Shown: positions 1-10,083, counted from the stretch's first letter. The stretch: 64,000 nucleotides of DNA from Azotimanducus sp963663145 (GCA_963663145.1 OY760134.1:2480001-2544000); one strand, 5' to 3'. Notes: generated from the letters alone by a model not told the origin. Numbers and translations are program-made.

Positions 1-2
1 CA

Positions 3-152
3 CTCGCCCGCCAAGAACTGAATCTCGGTTTCGCATCGATACTCAAAAGAATGCAAAACTTCCGCCTCGACCCCGACAAGCCCCCACCCGAAGCCGAACC
101 GAGCTTCGTGCTGCGAAATCTCGCGCATTTGCATGTGCGGTTTGACTGGTGA
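3..152 (+). CDS. Cytochrome P450, C-terminal end (partial)
   Basis: The frame is open from the window edge and ends at TGA 150-152, giving about 49 residues. It begins LARQELNLGFASIL and ends LHVRFDW. The motif A-R-x-E-L followed by a hydrophobic helix (the L helix just after the haem cysteine) and then a short beta-rich tail is the usual P450 C-terminus. The haem-binding Cys lies outside the window. P450s use haem and two electrons to insert one oxygen atom into a substrate. The substrate cannot be told from this tail. It is not the same gene as the P450 at 18525, whose end differs. A perfect hairpin follows the stop. Confidence 0.7.
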   Translation, partial: LARQELNLGFASILKRMQNFRLDPDKPPPEAEPSFVLRNLAHLHVRFDW

Positions 153-160
153 GCTGCGGT

Positions 161-183
161 CGCGCAAAACGAAGTTTTGCGCG
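161..183 (+). terminator. Hairpin downstream of P450 stop
   Basis: A perfect 10-bp inverted repeat CGCGCAAAAC / GTTTTGCGCG with a 3-nt GAA loop starts 8 nt after the P450 stop. The position suits a transcript end or 3' stabiliser. There is no T-tract after the stem, so a classical Rho-independent terminator is not certain. It could also be debris linked to the adjacent IS1380 relic. Confidence 0.45.
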
Positions 184-205
184 AGCCGAGGCGGCGGGGA
201 CCGGC

Positions 206-641
206 GAGGCGGTGCGGCGCTTCGCCGAGTTCGACTACGCCACCTTGGACAGCTGGAGCCACGAACGGCGTGTGGTGGCGAAGGCCGAAGCGCTGCCGCC
301 ATCCACCGACGGCTGGCTCGGGCGGGAAGGACAACCCGAGGTTCATCGTGGCATCGCTCGATCCCGCGAAGCATCCGGCGCGCTGCTCGACGAGCCTGTT
401 CGACTCGAACGCCCTGCGGCTGTGCCTCAGCAGGTTTGCGATGGTGCTGGTCAACCGCCTCAGGGACGCGCTGGCGGGTGTCGGGACGCGGCTGGAAGGG
501 CCTATCCCGGCACGCTGCGTAACCGGCTCCTGAAGATCGGGGCGCGCGTGCGGGTCAGTTCGCGGCGGATCCATGTCGCGCTTTCCACCGCCTGCCCGGA
601 CAGGCAGGCGTTCGCGCTGACCTGGCGCTCGCTCTCCCACC
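206..641 (+). mobile_element. Decayed IS1380-family transposase (relic)
   Basis: Three segments resemble consecutive parts of the C-terminal half of an IS1380-family DDE transposase, but in two reading frames. The first is EAVRRFAEFDYATLDSW followed by ERRVVAKAEALP (from about 206). The second, in another frame, is KDNPRFIVASLDPAKHPA (about 330-385) followed by LFDSNALRLCLSRFAMVLVN. The third, back in the first frame, is GTLRNRLLKIGARVRVSSRR followed by VALSTACP (about 510-600). The stretch that normally carries the catalytic Glu and a YCARGEMEN-like motif appears deleted between segments two and three. No start codon, N-terminal half or terminal inverted repeats were found. This is a dead fossil of a transposition next to the P450 gene. 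Confidence 0.7.
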
Positions 642-1096
642 GCCGACGGCGGAATCCGGTGTCGGACTTGCTCCGGCGCACCAGCGGACACGCCGGCACG
701 GGGTGTTCATTGCCCCTCAATCGGACACGGGGCCGGATTCGCTGGAAATCGGCCGCCGGGAAGCCGAACCGGGCACCATCGCACGTTCTGGCTGTTTGTG
801 CTAGGCTTCCATCTAGCTCTTGATAGTGGCTACTGGGCTCTTGGAATGAGGTTGTTATCACGGTGCTTTTCACGTTCCGCGCCACAGCGCTGGTTCATTG
901 ACTCAGACGACGATGTAAAAGGCCTGAATCAAGTCTGCTGGAAACCGTCCCAATCCTGCAATCTCCATGTCGGTACAACAATCCGCCTTCTATGGACTTG
1001 CAACGGAAGACTGTTCCACAGCGTGTAGCGCCCATGAGGAGCGTGCGCAGGTGCCAACTGCCGAAAGCGCAAGAGTGATCAGTTAAAGGAACCAAA
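642..1096. other. Intergenic, no gene recognised
   Basis: About 455 bp between the transposase relic and the efflux operon. Short open frames exist on both strands but none resembles a known protein or has a convincing ribosome site. It presumably contains the promoter of the efflux operon starting at 1097. I see no confident -35/-10 pair. Confidence 0.4.
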
Positions 1097-2269
1097 ATGT
1101 CGAAAGAACCACAAACTGCACAAGATCGTTCGTATCGCCGCCCGTTGCTCGGCTATGTTCAGTTAGGTGCCATTGGTGCTGCAATTGTCGTGGCTGTTTA
1201 TTTCGCGCAGGCCCCGTATCGCGGAGCGGATGCGGGGCTCGGACTCGGCTCAGCCCCCAAGCCCCTAGTCAGCGTGATCGACCCCGTGCCCATTGATCGG
1301 GCACTGCAGGTTGAACTCACGGGCGCCGTCAGCCTTGCCAGGAAGGCCAGAGTGGTATCCGAGGTTTCATCAAAGGTCGTCTGGATTTCACCGAAATTCA
1401 GCAATGGCGGTTCGATTCCGGCGGGAGAAACAATGATCAGGATCGACCCAGCGGATTTCGAACTGCGCGTCGAAGCGGCTCGCGCGTCCGTTGATGAGGC
1501 CCAGGCAAGCGTGTGGCGCGAAAAGGCCCGAGGGGAGCATGACGCCAGAGTGTTCGCTCAGGAATACCCGGGTCTCGAACTTTCCGAACGGATTCGTCGG
1601 ATTCCATCGCTTGCCAAGGAGGAAGCCGAATTGAAGCGCGAACGCGCGGTGCTGAAGATGGCTGAATTGAAACTCGAAAGAACCCGTATTTCGTTTCCAT
1701 TCGACAGTCGGGTGCTCAATGCCAGCGTCGAACTGGGAGAACAGGCCGGTCCGGGAACGCCCTTGGGCACGGTGTATCGCATTGATGCGCTGCAGGTGGA
1801 AGCGCCGATCGAGATACGGGATCTTGATCGCCTAGACCCGGTTATCGGCCGAACTGCTGAGGTTCGCGCGGGCGGGCAAGTATTCAGTGCCCAAGTTGAT
1901 CGCGTGTCTTCGTTGGTGGCGCCGCGAAGTCGTCTGGCGACAGTATTCTTGCGGTTTTCGGAAGTTGTACCTGTCGATTCTCTTCCTTTGCCAGGCACCT
2001 TCGCAGAGATCGCGATCCGAGGACCTACAGTACAAGGCGTCTACGTATTGCCAGAATCGGCTGAGCAGGATGGGAGTCGCGTCTGGGTGATCGAGAAGGG
2101 CAAATTGAAATCGGTTGCGCCGCGTACTGTCCTGCGCAGGGGTGCGGATTGGGCAGTGGAACCCTTCGATGCTGGTGACGGCATAGTCACGGGAAGGGTG
2201 CCCGGAGCCCGGGAAGGCTTGGCCGTAGAGGTGACGGATGCGCGGGCGGACTCCGGGGCCAGAGGATGA
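1097..2269 (+). CDS. RND efflux periplasmic adaptor (membrane fusion protein)
   Basis: A 390-residue HlyD/AcrA-type adaptor that bridges an inner-membrane RND pump to an outer-membrane channel. One N-terminal membrane anchor lies at about residues 19-40 (LGAIGAAIVVAVYF). A lipoyl/barrel-sandwich half follows, then a predicted alpha-hairpin rich in Ala/Glu/Lys (about 120-195, EARASVDEAQ onward), then the second lipoyl half (ISFPFDSRVLNASVELGEQ) and beta-barrel regions. The ATG is preceded by AAAGGA. The stop overlaps the permease start by the ATGA arrangement, so the two are translationally coupled. No TolC-type channel gene is nearby. The exported substrate is unknown. Confidence 0.9.
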   Translation: MSKEPQTAQDRSYRRPLLGYVQLGAIGAAIVVAVYFAQAPYRGADAGLGLGSAPKPLVSVIDPVPIDRALQVELTGAVSLARKARVVSEVSSKVVWISPKFSNGGSIPAGETMIRIDPADFELRVEAARASVDEAQASVWREKARGEHDARVFAQEYPGLELSERIRRIPSLAKEEAELKRERAVLKMAELKLERTRISFPFDSRVLNASVELGEQAGPGTPLGTVYRIDALQVEAPIEIRDLDRLDPVIGRTAEVRAGGQVFSAQVDRVSSLVAPRSRLATVFLRFSEVVPVDSLPLPGTFAEIAIRGPTVQGVYVLPESAEQDGSRVWVIEKGKLKSVAPRTVLRRGADWAVEPFDAGDGIVTGRVPGAREGLAVEVTDARADSGARG

Positions 2270-5200
2270 GCGCGACTTACTCCGATCAAGCTGCGCGGCC
2301 GAGCGAGGCCTTGGCAAAGGGACCGATTGCCTACTTTGCGGAAAACCGGGTCGCTGCCAACCTGGTCATGCTCGTCCTGCTCATCGGTGGCGCTATCGCC
2401 GGAAGCCAATTGTCCGTGCAGGGCTTTCCCGATGTCGATCACCGTACGGTGACGGTTCGTGTCCCCTCGCCGGGCACTTCGCCCGAAGAGGTGGAGCAGG
2501 ACATTAACCGGCGGGTCGAGGAGAGCGTCATAGGCATCCCCGGTGTTGAACGCGTCGTGGGAACCGCCACGGAGGGCCTCGGCCAGATCAATATCGAAGT
2601 CGCTCCCTTCGCCGATCCCGACGCTGTGCTCGACGATGTACAAAACGCCGTCGATCGTATCGAGAACTTCCCCCCCGTTAGTGCCGACCAGCCGGAGGTG
2701 TCGAAGTTGCGGGCAGTGCGCGAGGTGATGACGCTGGCCGTTTCTTCTAACGTCGTCACGGAGCACCAATTGCGGCTTGCCGCCGAGGAGTTGCGCGACG
2801 CCCTGTTGGCGTTGCCGTCAATCTCACTGGTTCAACTAAAAGGCGCACGTGATCGGGAGATCACCATCGAGTTGACCGAAGAGGCGTTGCGCCGCAACGG
2901 ATTGACCATCTCCGAAGTGTCCCGCACGGTGCGGCAGGCCTCATTGAACCTCACTGCCGGCGAATTGCGCACCGCAGCCGGCGGCGTGGTTCTGCAGACG
3001 CTGTCTAAGCGCAGCGTCGGCGAGGAATTTCTCGATATTCCACTCATCACAAGACTCGACGGTACGATCGTCAGAGTCGGCGATGTCGCGGAAATCCACG
3101 ATGGGTTCGTGGATGAGGAGCTTGTCACGGAGGTAGATGGCGTCCCCGCCGTGTTGATTCAGATCGACGGGACGGCCAGTCAGTCGATTCGCGACGTTGC
3201 CGAAGTGATCAGGGACGCTCTTGTTGACTATCCCGTTCCACAGGACGTGGCGGTAGGAGTCTGGGAAGATCGCTCGGCCCCGGTCTCCAGCCTCCTGCTG
3301 ACGGTCGTGCAGAACGGATTTGCGGGTGTGGTGCTGGTGTTTGTCTGCCTAGTGGTCATGTTCGACCTGCGGATCGCCTTCTGGATCGGCTTCGGTATAC
3401 CGCTCTCGTTCATTGGCGCGCTGTTGTTTTTCGACTCCGCGAACCTAACCTTGAACGTGATGACGATCTTCGCCTTGTTCATGCTGGTAGGCATCGTCGT
3501 GGACGACGCGTTGGTGGTCGGTGAGAATATTGCTGCGGAACGCGAAAACGGCAGGAGTGCGCTGGAAGCGGCGATCATCGGTGCACGAGGCGTTGTGAGT
3601 CCCATATGCGTGGGTGTACTAACAACCATCGTTGCGTTCATACCGTTTTTGTTCTTTGTGGCGGGAACCCTGCAGTTGCTGCAGGTCATCCCCTACGTCG
3701 TGTTCTTCGTGCTACTAGTCTCGCTTGTGGAGGCTTTCTTCATTCTTCCGGCACACCTGTCCCACCAGCGACAATGGAGCTTATCACCGCTGAGCGATCT
3801 GCAGGCAAGGGTAAGATTTTGGATGAATGGCATGAGCGACCGTGTCGTGGTTCCGGTGGTTTCATGGGCCGTTCGCCATACGATTGTAACCATTGCTGGC
3901 GGAGTGCTGTTGGTCCTTGCCGCATTGCTGCTTCTGCGTGCGGATGTCGTGAGGGTGGTGGCGTTCGAAAAAGCCAACTTCGCCGAATATATACAGGCAG
4001 ATCTGAGTTTGCCGGTGGGCACTCCGTTCACAGCAACAGTGGCCGCCGCAGAACAATTCGCAGAGGCCGGTTACGCCGTTAACCGGCAACTCGATGGCAG
4101 ATCGATCTCCCGGGTAAGCATCATTGCGGGCAATACCGCTGCATCGCCACGGGAGCGACGCCGGGATGACCGAGCCTCGAATCGCAGCCACCTCGCGTCC
4201 GTCAGACTTCATCTAAACGACAGGCCGATGCGCGATGCCGCGCCTGATCGGGTCGAGCAAGCGTGGCGGCAGAATGTTGGCGATGTATCCGGATTGGAGA
4301 GCGTTGTGTTCCGTCGCGGAGCCTTAGAAGAACTCCCCGGCGTCGCCTATTCCCTCGAATACGACGACCCCGAGGTATTGCTCGAGGCCGTAACGCAACT
4401 GAGGGCCTACCTTGAGAATTTGCGTGGGATATACGAGATCACGGACAGCCTTTCGCAAGGGAAGCGGCACTTCGACATCGACATGACCGAGGCCGGGTAT
4501 GCGGCCGGCCTCACGCCCTCGGACATAGCCGGTCAACTGCGGGCCAGCTTTCATGGCTTAGAGGTACAGCGGATTCAACGGGGCCGTGATGAAGTCAAGG
4601 TGATGGTTCGCTATCCGCCGGAGCGTCGCCGGAGTTTGAGTGAGTTAGCTAGCGAGCGCATCCAGCGCCCCGGAGGTGGCGAAGTACCCTTGTCCATGGT
4701 GGCACGTATTACCGAAGCGCGCGACTTCGCCACACGGACGCGAATTGATGGCAAACAGGCCGCCTTGCTGAGCGCACGTGCGGACACCACGGTGATTACT
4801 CCCATTCAAGCTAGGACCCTGATTGACGATAACGTGATTCCGCAGCTTATGGCGAAGTTCCCCGGCATCAGGATCAATGCCGATCAGGGCGCCAGGGCGG
4901 AGGCGGCCATGTACGATACTCTGAGTGTGCTGGTTCCGATCATCCTGATCGTGATGTATGCGCTCATGGCGGGCTTCCTTCGCAGCTACTGGAAGCCAAT
5001 CGTTGCCGTGGCTGGCATTCCCATGGCGTTCACAGGTGGAGTGTTCGCACACTGGCTGCTGGGCTGGGACTTCACGGCCGTGTCATTGTTCGGCGTGATC
5101 GGCGTCAGCGGAATCATCGTAAACGATGCGCTAGTGTTGCTGGATCGCTACAACAGGATTCGAAGAGAAAATGCTGGATTGCCCGCGATTGCAGCCGTGG

Positions 5201-5412
5201 CCGCTGCATCTAAGTATCGCTTCCGGGCGGTGGCCCTCACCACCGTGACGACGCTGCTGGGACTGTCACCCATGCTCTATGAACGCTCCGACGAACTGAT
5301 CTTTCTGGTGCACATGGTGGTGAGCATGTTTGGTGGACTTGTTTTCTCCACCCTATTCACTCTGATTTTCCTTCCGACGCTGGTAATGGTTGTGGAGGGG
5401 CGAAGAGAGTAG
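2266..5412 (+). CDS. RND efflux permease (HAE1-like)
   Basis: A 1048-residue inner-membrane proton/drug antiporter of the AcrB type, normal length for the family. The start overlaps the adaptor stop (ATGA). N-terminal TM1 is followed by a large periplasmic porter loop beginning with the conserved SPGTSPEEVEQDINRRVEE-like segment. TM4 carries the paired Asp residues D413/D414 (GIVVDDALVVGE) needed for proton relay. The second half repeats the layout, with the second porter loop and TM8-TM12 ending FSTLFTLIFLPTLVMVVEG. With the adaptor upstream it forms a two-gene pump lacking its own outer-membrane factor. Its gene converges with the second RND system, with only 78 bp between stops. Confidence 0.93.
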   Translation: MSATYSDQAARPSEALAKGPIAYFAENRVAANLVMLVLLIGGAIAGSQLSVQGFPDVDHRTVTVRVPSPGTSPEEVEQDINRRVEESVIGIPGVERVVGTATEGLGQINIEVAPFADPDAVLDDVQNAVDRIENFPPVSADQPEVSKLRAVREVMTLAVSSNVVTEHQLRLAAEELRDALLALPSISLVQLKGARDREITIELTEEALRRNGLTISEVSRTVRQASLNLTAGELRTAAGGVVLQTLSKRSVGEEFLDIPLITRLDGTIVRVGDVAEIHDGFVDEELVTEVDGVPAVLIQIDGTASQSIRDVAEVIRDALVDYPVPQDVAVGVWEDRSAPVSSLLLTVVQNGFAGVVLVFVCLVVMFDLRIAFWIGFGIPLSFIGALLFFDSANLTLNVMTIFALFMLVGIVVDDALVVGENIAAERENGRSALEAAIIGARGVVSPICVGVLTTIVAFIPFLFFVAGTLQLLQVIPYVVFFVLLVSLVEAFFILPAHLSHQRQWSLSPLSDLQARVRFWMNGMSDRVVVPVVSWAVRHTIVTIAGGVLLVLAALLLLRADVVRVVAFEKANFAEYIQADLSLPVGTPFTATVAAAEQFAEAGYAVNRQLDGRSISRVSIIAGNTAASPRERRRDDRASNRSHLASVRLHLNDRPMRDAAPDRVEQAWRQNVGDVSGLESVVFRRGALEELPGVAYSLEYDDPEVLLEAVTQLRAYLENLRGIYEITDSLSQGKRHFDIDMTEAGYAAGLTPSDIAGQLRASFHGLEVQRIQRGRDEVKVMVRYPPERRRSLSELASERIQRPGGGEVPLSMVARITEARDFATRTRIDGKQAALLSARADTTVITPIQARTLIDDNVIPQLMAKFPGIRINADQGARAEAAMYDTLSVLVPIILIVMYALMAGFLRSYWKPIVAVAGIPMAFTGGVFAHWLLGWDFTAVSLFGVIGVSGIIVNDALVLLDRYNRIRRENAGLPAIAAVAAASKYRFRAVALTTVTTLLGLSPMLYERSDELIFLVHMVVSMFGGLVFSTLFTLIFLPTLVMVVEGRRE

Positions 5413-5490
5413 CGTTGCGATGCCTCGCTCCGCCTCGATTGGCGAACAATTGGGACTCCAGCGCGTCGATGTTTGTGGTGTTGACCCACC

Positions 5491-8400
5491 CTAAGGCGGG
5501 GTGTTTCGAGTGACAACCAGCAGGCGGTCAAAGAACTCGGCGGCACGTCCGGACGCATCGACAATCATTGTCGGCAGCGCCTCAAACTCTTCCACTCCGC
5601 AGACCCGAGCGATGACTTCACGCAATTCTGCGGACACTGACCTGGGATTGAAGACACCTATTGAGGTCATGCGGAAATAGCCGTCAAGGCATTGCCACAA
5701 TTTGGCGGCGGTGGTTAGCTCCGTTGCCTCGGACTCTTCGATCAGTCGGTGTTCCGCAGCGGCGGCGAAGGTGGGAATAAGTCCGTTGACGAGCATGGTC
5801 GGCGATGTTGCGGCACCGAACAACTGCAGGTATTCAGCCAGCAGTTCCAGATCGTGCAGACCGCCTGGGCGATGACGTACGTCCCAGACATCGCCGGGCT
5901 GGTATCGCCGAGATACTTGCTTCCTCGCTTCGATGATGTCGGCAACCAGAGCGTTCCGGTTCGGGGTTCGCGAAAGCGCCGATTGCCTGAACGCCGCAAA
6001 GCGTTCACCAAGTTCGCCTTGCGCCTCAATGACCCGGGCATGCGTCAGCATGCGAAGTTCCGATGGCTCGGGGTTTTCGTCAAAATAGTCGCGTAACGCC
6101 GACAGGGAACAGGCACCCGCCTTGCCGGACCACTGCGATAGGGCGTAGGGAGGAGCCGCTTCGAACAGCATTTTCTCCGGAGAGAGATTGCCTACCAGCC
6201 GCATCAGTCGTTGCAGATACTGCCCATAGGTGACTTCGGACGCCGGCGACGTGCCACTTGATCGCGCACTGGGGAGCTCGTAGACAAACAGCAACTTCAT
6301 CGAGCTGCCGATTGCGAACTCCCTTCGCCCGGCGGAACCGAGGGCGACTAGGCAAACGTCGCCGCCAAGAGGTTGGTCCAGTTCCTTCATCAAATCCTGC
6401 CCGGCGACCCGTAGCAACTCCACTAGGCAGGCATCCAATATGTTGCTTAGAGACCGCGCCGCATCGGTCGGGGCAATGACACCGCTCAACATATGCACAC
6501 CGAGCTGAAAGGCGCGCTGTTCTGCCCAGACCCTCGTTTCACCCACCAGGTTGTCGGTCATCGGCGCCTTCGCCGTGATCGCTCCGAGTTGAGTTCGCAT
6601 TTCGTCGCCGTCGAATTCGCGCTCGTAGTACAGGCGCACGAGACCTTCGCGCGCGATTCGGGCAGTTTCCGGGTCGAGCCCCATGTCATCGGAAATCTGC
6701 AGCGATTCGAATTCCCGGGTGCGCAGACTTTCCTGTACGTAAGGAAAGCGATCCATCCACTTTGTCAATCGCGGTGCCGCACCGGTGAATCTGCCGACAA
6801 TATCGCCCACCCGTTTTGCGCCCCCGGTGAAGTCGCGTAGAACGAGCATGAGCGCGGGAGCAACCAATAGGGTGGCGGCAGATGCGAATAATACGCCGTA
6901 GGCCACCGAGGTCGCCATGGGAATCAGCGGCTGTGCCGTTACGCTCCGGTTGAATAGCAGCGGTAGTAGCCCCGCAAAGGTGGTGACGGTCGTGATCAAG
7001 ATCGGGCGGGCGCGGGTCACCGTGGCATTGACCAGAGCGTCGTAGGTGGAGTCTCCGGACGACAGACAACGATTAAACTCGTGCAAAAGCACCAGGGTGG
7101 CGTTGATCACGACTCCGGATGCCGCCACCGCACCGAAGATCGACGGCATCGAGAGACCGAGAACGTTGCCGAAACCTTTCATCAGCAGATGACCCCAGAC
7201 CGCGCCCATGAAAGCGAAGGGTAGCGTCGCCATGATGATCAGCGGCTGCAGATAGGAATGCAACGGAATGGCCAGAAGTGCGAATACGACAAACATTGCC
7301 AGCAGGAACATCGGTACCAGCCGTTCGCCCACCTCCCTTTGCCGTTGTGCGCTTTTCAACGAATACGTCATGCCAGGATAGGCCGAGATTGTGTCCAGGA
7401 GGAGCCCAGCGCTTAATTCCGCGAGCACCGCATCGGCAGAGGTTCTGGTTGGATCGACCCTGGCCTTCACATTGACTGACCGGTTGCCCCCGGTCCGCGT
7501 AATGTTTGCAAGCCCGCGCCCACCCGTCACCTCGGCAACGGTTCGAAACGGCACCGCTCCGCCATCCGCCGTGCGAACGCGCAGGGAATAGAGCGACTCC
7601 AGAGATCGGCGCTCGTGCTCCGTGAATCGCACCATGATGCGGATATCCTCGCGACCTCGCTGGACACGTTGCGCCTCCTCACCGTAGAACGCCTGGCGCA
7701 CTTGGCGCCCGAGGTCGGACAGGGTGACACCAAGGGCTTCTCCAGCGGGTGAAACCGACAGTTGCAGTTCTTCCTTACCCACGCGGAACGAATCTGTGAT
7801 TTCGTACACACCGGGAAACTCAGCCAGTCCCGCACGGATCCCGGCGGCAACCGTCCTCAGGGCTTCCAGGTCCGCGCCTGAGATTCGAATGTCAATGTCA
7901 TTGGCGGCGGTTTCGACCCTTTCGGTGTCGAAGCTCAACTCGATTACTCCTTCGATGGGTCCGTTGGTTTCGCGCCACAAGTCGGCAATTTCCTGAGTCG
8001 TCAACTCCCGGCTTTCGCTGGGGCTCAATTGCATGACGACTTCGCCCAGATGGGTCCCCGATTCCTGACGCACGCCGCTGACAGCGGCCCCGGTTGATGG
8101 TTGCCCCCCCCGCGCAGCCATGATGTGAATGACGGCAGAGTCGCCGGAATCTCCCGCCAGATTCCGCTGAACGCTGCGCGCCGATTCCGTGAGTCGGGCA
8201 ATGGCTTCATCGGTGACGCTGACGCCGATTCCGGGAGGCATCGTCAGCCTGGCAGCCACCCGGTCGCCCTGCACCGGCATCATGAAGGTGAAGGGCAGGT
8301 GTCCGCCAGCCACGATGCCGACCGAGGATGCCAATGCCGCCATTGCCAAGGCCAGCGTGAGGCGCCGGGCACCCAAAACGCGGCGTACGAGGCGACGGAA

Positions 8401-10083
8401 CCGGGTGTCGATGAACGACTGGAGACCGGATTCGAACTTCAACTGCAAGCGCGTGAACCCGGTGCCCAATTTGCTGAGCAGGCCGCTGAGATGCGCTGCA
8501 TAGACTAGGGCCGCCGCCCCGATCGCGAGCGCTACGCTCGTTCGCCGGTCCGGCCCGACTGCAATGGCGGCGATTATGAGTGTAATGAGCAGGGTCATGC
8601 CAAAATCGCCCAAGGGCATCCGCTGCCCACTGTGGCCGAGATGTGCCGGCAGCACCATCTGGCACTCGACTAACGAGAAGACCAAGCAGAAAATCACCGT
8701 TGCTGCCGTGATTGCCATGATTTCACCCACCGCGCCGACACTGAACAACAGAGGTGTAAAGGCCGCAATCGTGGTCAGTACCCCGAAGGTGACGGGTATC
8801 AGCACTTGCTGCGCACCTTCAATGGCGCCCGCGAGCTGCCCCGAACCTCGCTGATGGGCGACGTACACGCTCTCGCCGACCACAACCGCGTCGTCAACCA
8901 GCATTCCAAGCGCCAGGATGAACCCGATTACGGAAATGGCATCAATGGAATAGCCGAACCAGTAGATGAGGAAGATGGCACCGAGAAAGGCGATGGGGAT
9001 TCCCGCAGTCACCCAGATGGCCAGATGGGGCCGCAGAAACAAGGCTAGCAGAATCAGAACCAACAACAGCCCCTGCACGCCGCTGTCGACTAAAGTGCTC
9101 AACCGGTCCGTGACCAGTACGGACTCATCGTTCCAGAGCGTCAGTTCAACGCCTTGCGGATACTTAGACTTTGCCCCTTCGACAAATTCCCTGACGGTTT
9201 CGCTGACTTGCCGAAGATCCTGGTTGCCGACACGAGCCACCTGAATCAGTGCTGCGGGCTTTCCGTCGAACCTGAGGCTCTGGCCGGTATCTTCAAATCC
9301 GTCCACGATTCGCGCAACGTCCTCAAGGAGCACCCTTGTGCCGTCGGCGCGGGTGGTTACCTCCAGTTTTTCAAGTTCGTGACCCCAATAGGCCTGACCC
9401 CGGGTGCGCAGCAGCACTTCATTCGAGTCGGTCTTGATGGAACCGCCGGGCAGGTCAACGGATCGTTTGCGCACGGCCGCCGCCACCTCGTCGAAGGTCA
9501 GACTGTTGCGCAGTAGCGAAATCTCCGAGACCTCCACTGAAATCTCGTAAGGCCGCAGGTTGGCGAGGTCTGCGTGGGTAATGCCCGGAAGCGCGAGAAT
9601 GTCGTCGCGGACTCGCTGGCCCAGTTCCTTGAGCGCCCTCTCGTCAGTCGGGCCTGTCACGGCGATTTCCGTAACAATTGTCGTCAACTCGAGGAATCTG
9701 ATGATCGGTTTTTCCGTTTCCTCGGGAAAGGTGTCGATTGAATCGACCTGGTTCTGAACCTCGTCAAGTACCCGAGCACTATCCGCGTCGAAAAACAATT
9801 CCACGTTGGTTGTGCAGCGTCCTTCGCTGGCGATCGAGTTCAATTCCTTGACCCCGGTGATGCCTTCGACCCGCTCCTCTATCCGCGCACAGACTCCGGA
9901 TTCGACTTCCTCGGGCGCTGCGCCCAGATAAGGCACGCTGACGCTGATGATCGGGATTTCAACATCGGGATACATTTTCACCGGAATCTGGGTCAGTGCG
10001 GCCAAGCCGGCAATGACCGCGAGTCCCATGAGCAGATTCGCCGCCACATGGTTGGTGGCGAACCAAGCAATCATCCGTTTCAT
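5491..10083 (-). CDS. RND efflux permease fused to a GlnE-like pseudo-adenylyltransferase domain
   Basis: One uninterrupted frame of 1530 residues. Residues 1 to about 1085 form a complete RND permease: TM1, porter loops, TM4 with D397/D398 (LGMLVDDAVVVGES) and a final TM ending LLVAPALMLVLRDF. The remaining 446 residues are cytoplasmic by RND topology, and most match the C-terminal half of GlnE. Matching parts are EQRAFQLGVHMLSG, then VALGSAGRREFAIGSS (about 1245-1261), a SELRMLTHARVIEAQGE segment, and WDVRHRPGGLHDLELLAEYL (about 1400-1419). The nucleotidyltransferase D-x-D after G-S is Ser1261-Met-Lys1263. The third acid, in the E-V-D-x-R-L-R-P region, appears to be Ala1310. Catalysis is therefore unlikely, and a regulatory or PII/GS-sensing role is inference. 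ATGA overlap with the adaptor gene upstream shows coupling. Confidence 0.9.
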   Translation of the reverse strand: MKRMIAWFATNHVAANLLMGLAVIAGLAALTQIPVKMYPDVEIPIISVSVPYLGAAPEEVESGVCARIEERVEGITGVKELNSIASEGRCTTNVELFFDADSARVLDEVQNQVDSIDTFPEETEKPIIRFLELTTIVTEIAVTGPTDERALKELGQRVRDDILALPGITHADLANLRPYEISVEVSEISLLRNSLTFDEVAAAVRKRSVDLPGGSIKTDSNEVLLRTRGQAYWGHELEKLEVTTRADGTRVLLEDVARIVDGFEDTGQSLRFDGKPAALIQVARVGNQDLRQVSETVREFVEGAKSKYPQGVELTLWNDESVLVTDRLSTLVDSGVQGLLLVLILLALFLRPHLAIWVTAGIPIAFLGAIFLIYWFGYSIDAISVIGFILALGMLVDDAVVVGESVYVAHQRGSGQLAGAIEGAQQVLIPVTFGVLTTIAAFTPLLFSVGAVGEIMAITAATVIFCLVFSLVECQMVLPAHLGHSGQRMPLGDFGMTLLITLIIAAIAVGPDRRTSVALAIGAAALVYAAHLSGLLSKLGTGFTRLQLKFESGLQSFIDTRFRRLVRRVLGARRLTLALAMAALASSVGIVAGGHLPFTFMMPVQGDRVAARLTMPPGIGVSVTDEAIARLTESARSVQRNLAGDSGDSAVIHIMAARGGQPSTGAAVSGVRQESGTHLGEVVMQLSPSESRELTTQEIADLWRETNGPIEGVIELSFDTERVETAANDIDIRISGADLEALRTVAAGIRAGLAEFPGVYEITDSFRVGKEELQLSVSPAGEALGVTLSDLGRQVRQAFYGEEAQRVQRGREDIRIMVRFTEHERRSLESLYSLRVRTADGGAVPFRTVAEVTGGRGLANITRTGGNRSVNVKARVDPTRTSADAVLAELSAGLLLDTISAYPGMTYSLKSAQRQREVGERLVPMFLLAMFVVFALLAIPLHSYLQPLIIMATLPFAFMGAVWGHLLMKGFGNVLGLSMPSIFGAVAASGVVINATLVLLHEFNRCLSSGDSTYDALVNATVTRARPILITTVTTFAGLLPLLFNRSVTAQPLIPMATSVAYGVLFASAATLLVAPALMLVLRDFTGGAKRVGDIVGRFTGAAPRLTKWMDRFPYVQESLRTREFESLQISDDMGLDPETARIAREGLVRLYYEREFDGDEMRTQLGAITAKAPMTDNLVGETRVWAEQRAFQLGVHMLSGVIAPTDAARSLSNILDACLVELLRVAGQDLMKELDQPLGGDVCLVALGSAGRREFAIGSSMKLLFVYELPSARSSGTSPASEVTYGQYLQRLMRLVGNLSPEKMLFEAAPPYALSQWSGKAGACSLSALRDYFDENPEPSELRMLTHARVIEAQGELGERFAAFRQSALSRTPNRNALVADIIEARKQVSRRYQPGDVWDVRHRPGGLHDLELLAEYLQLFGAATSPTMLVNGLIPTFAAAAEHRLIEESEATELTTAAKLWQCLDGYFRMTSIGVFNPRSVSAELREVIARVCGVEEFEALPTMIVDASGRAAEFFDRLLVVTRNTPP

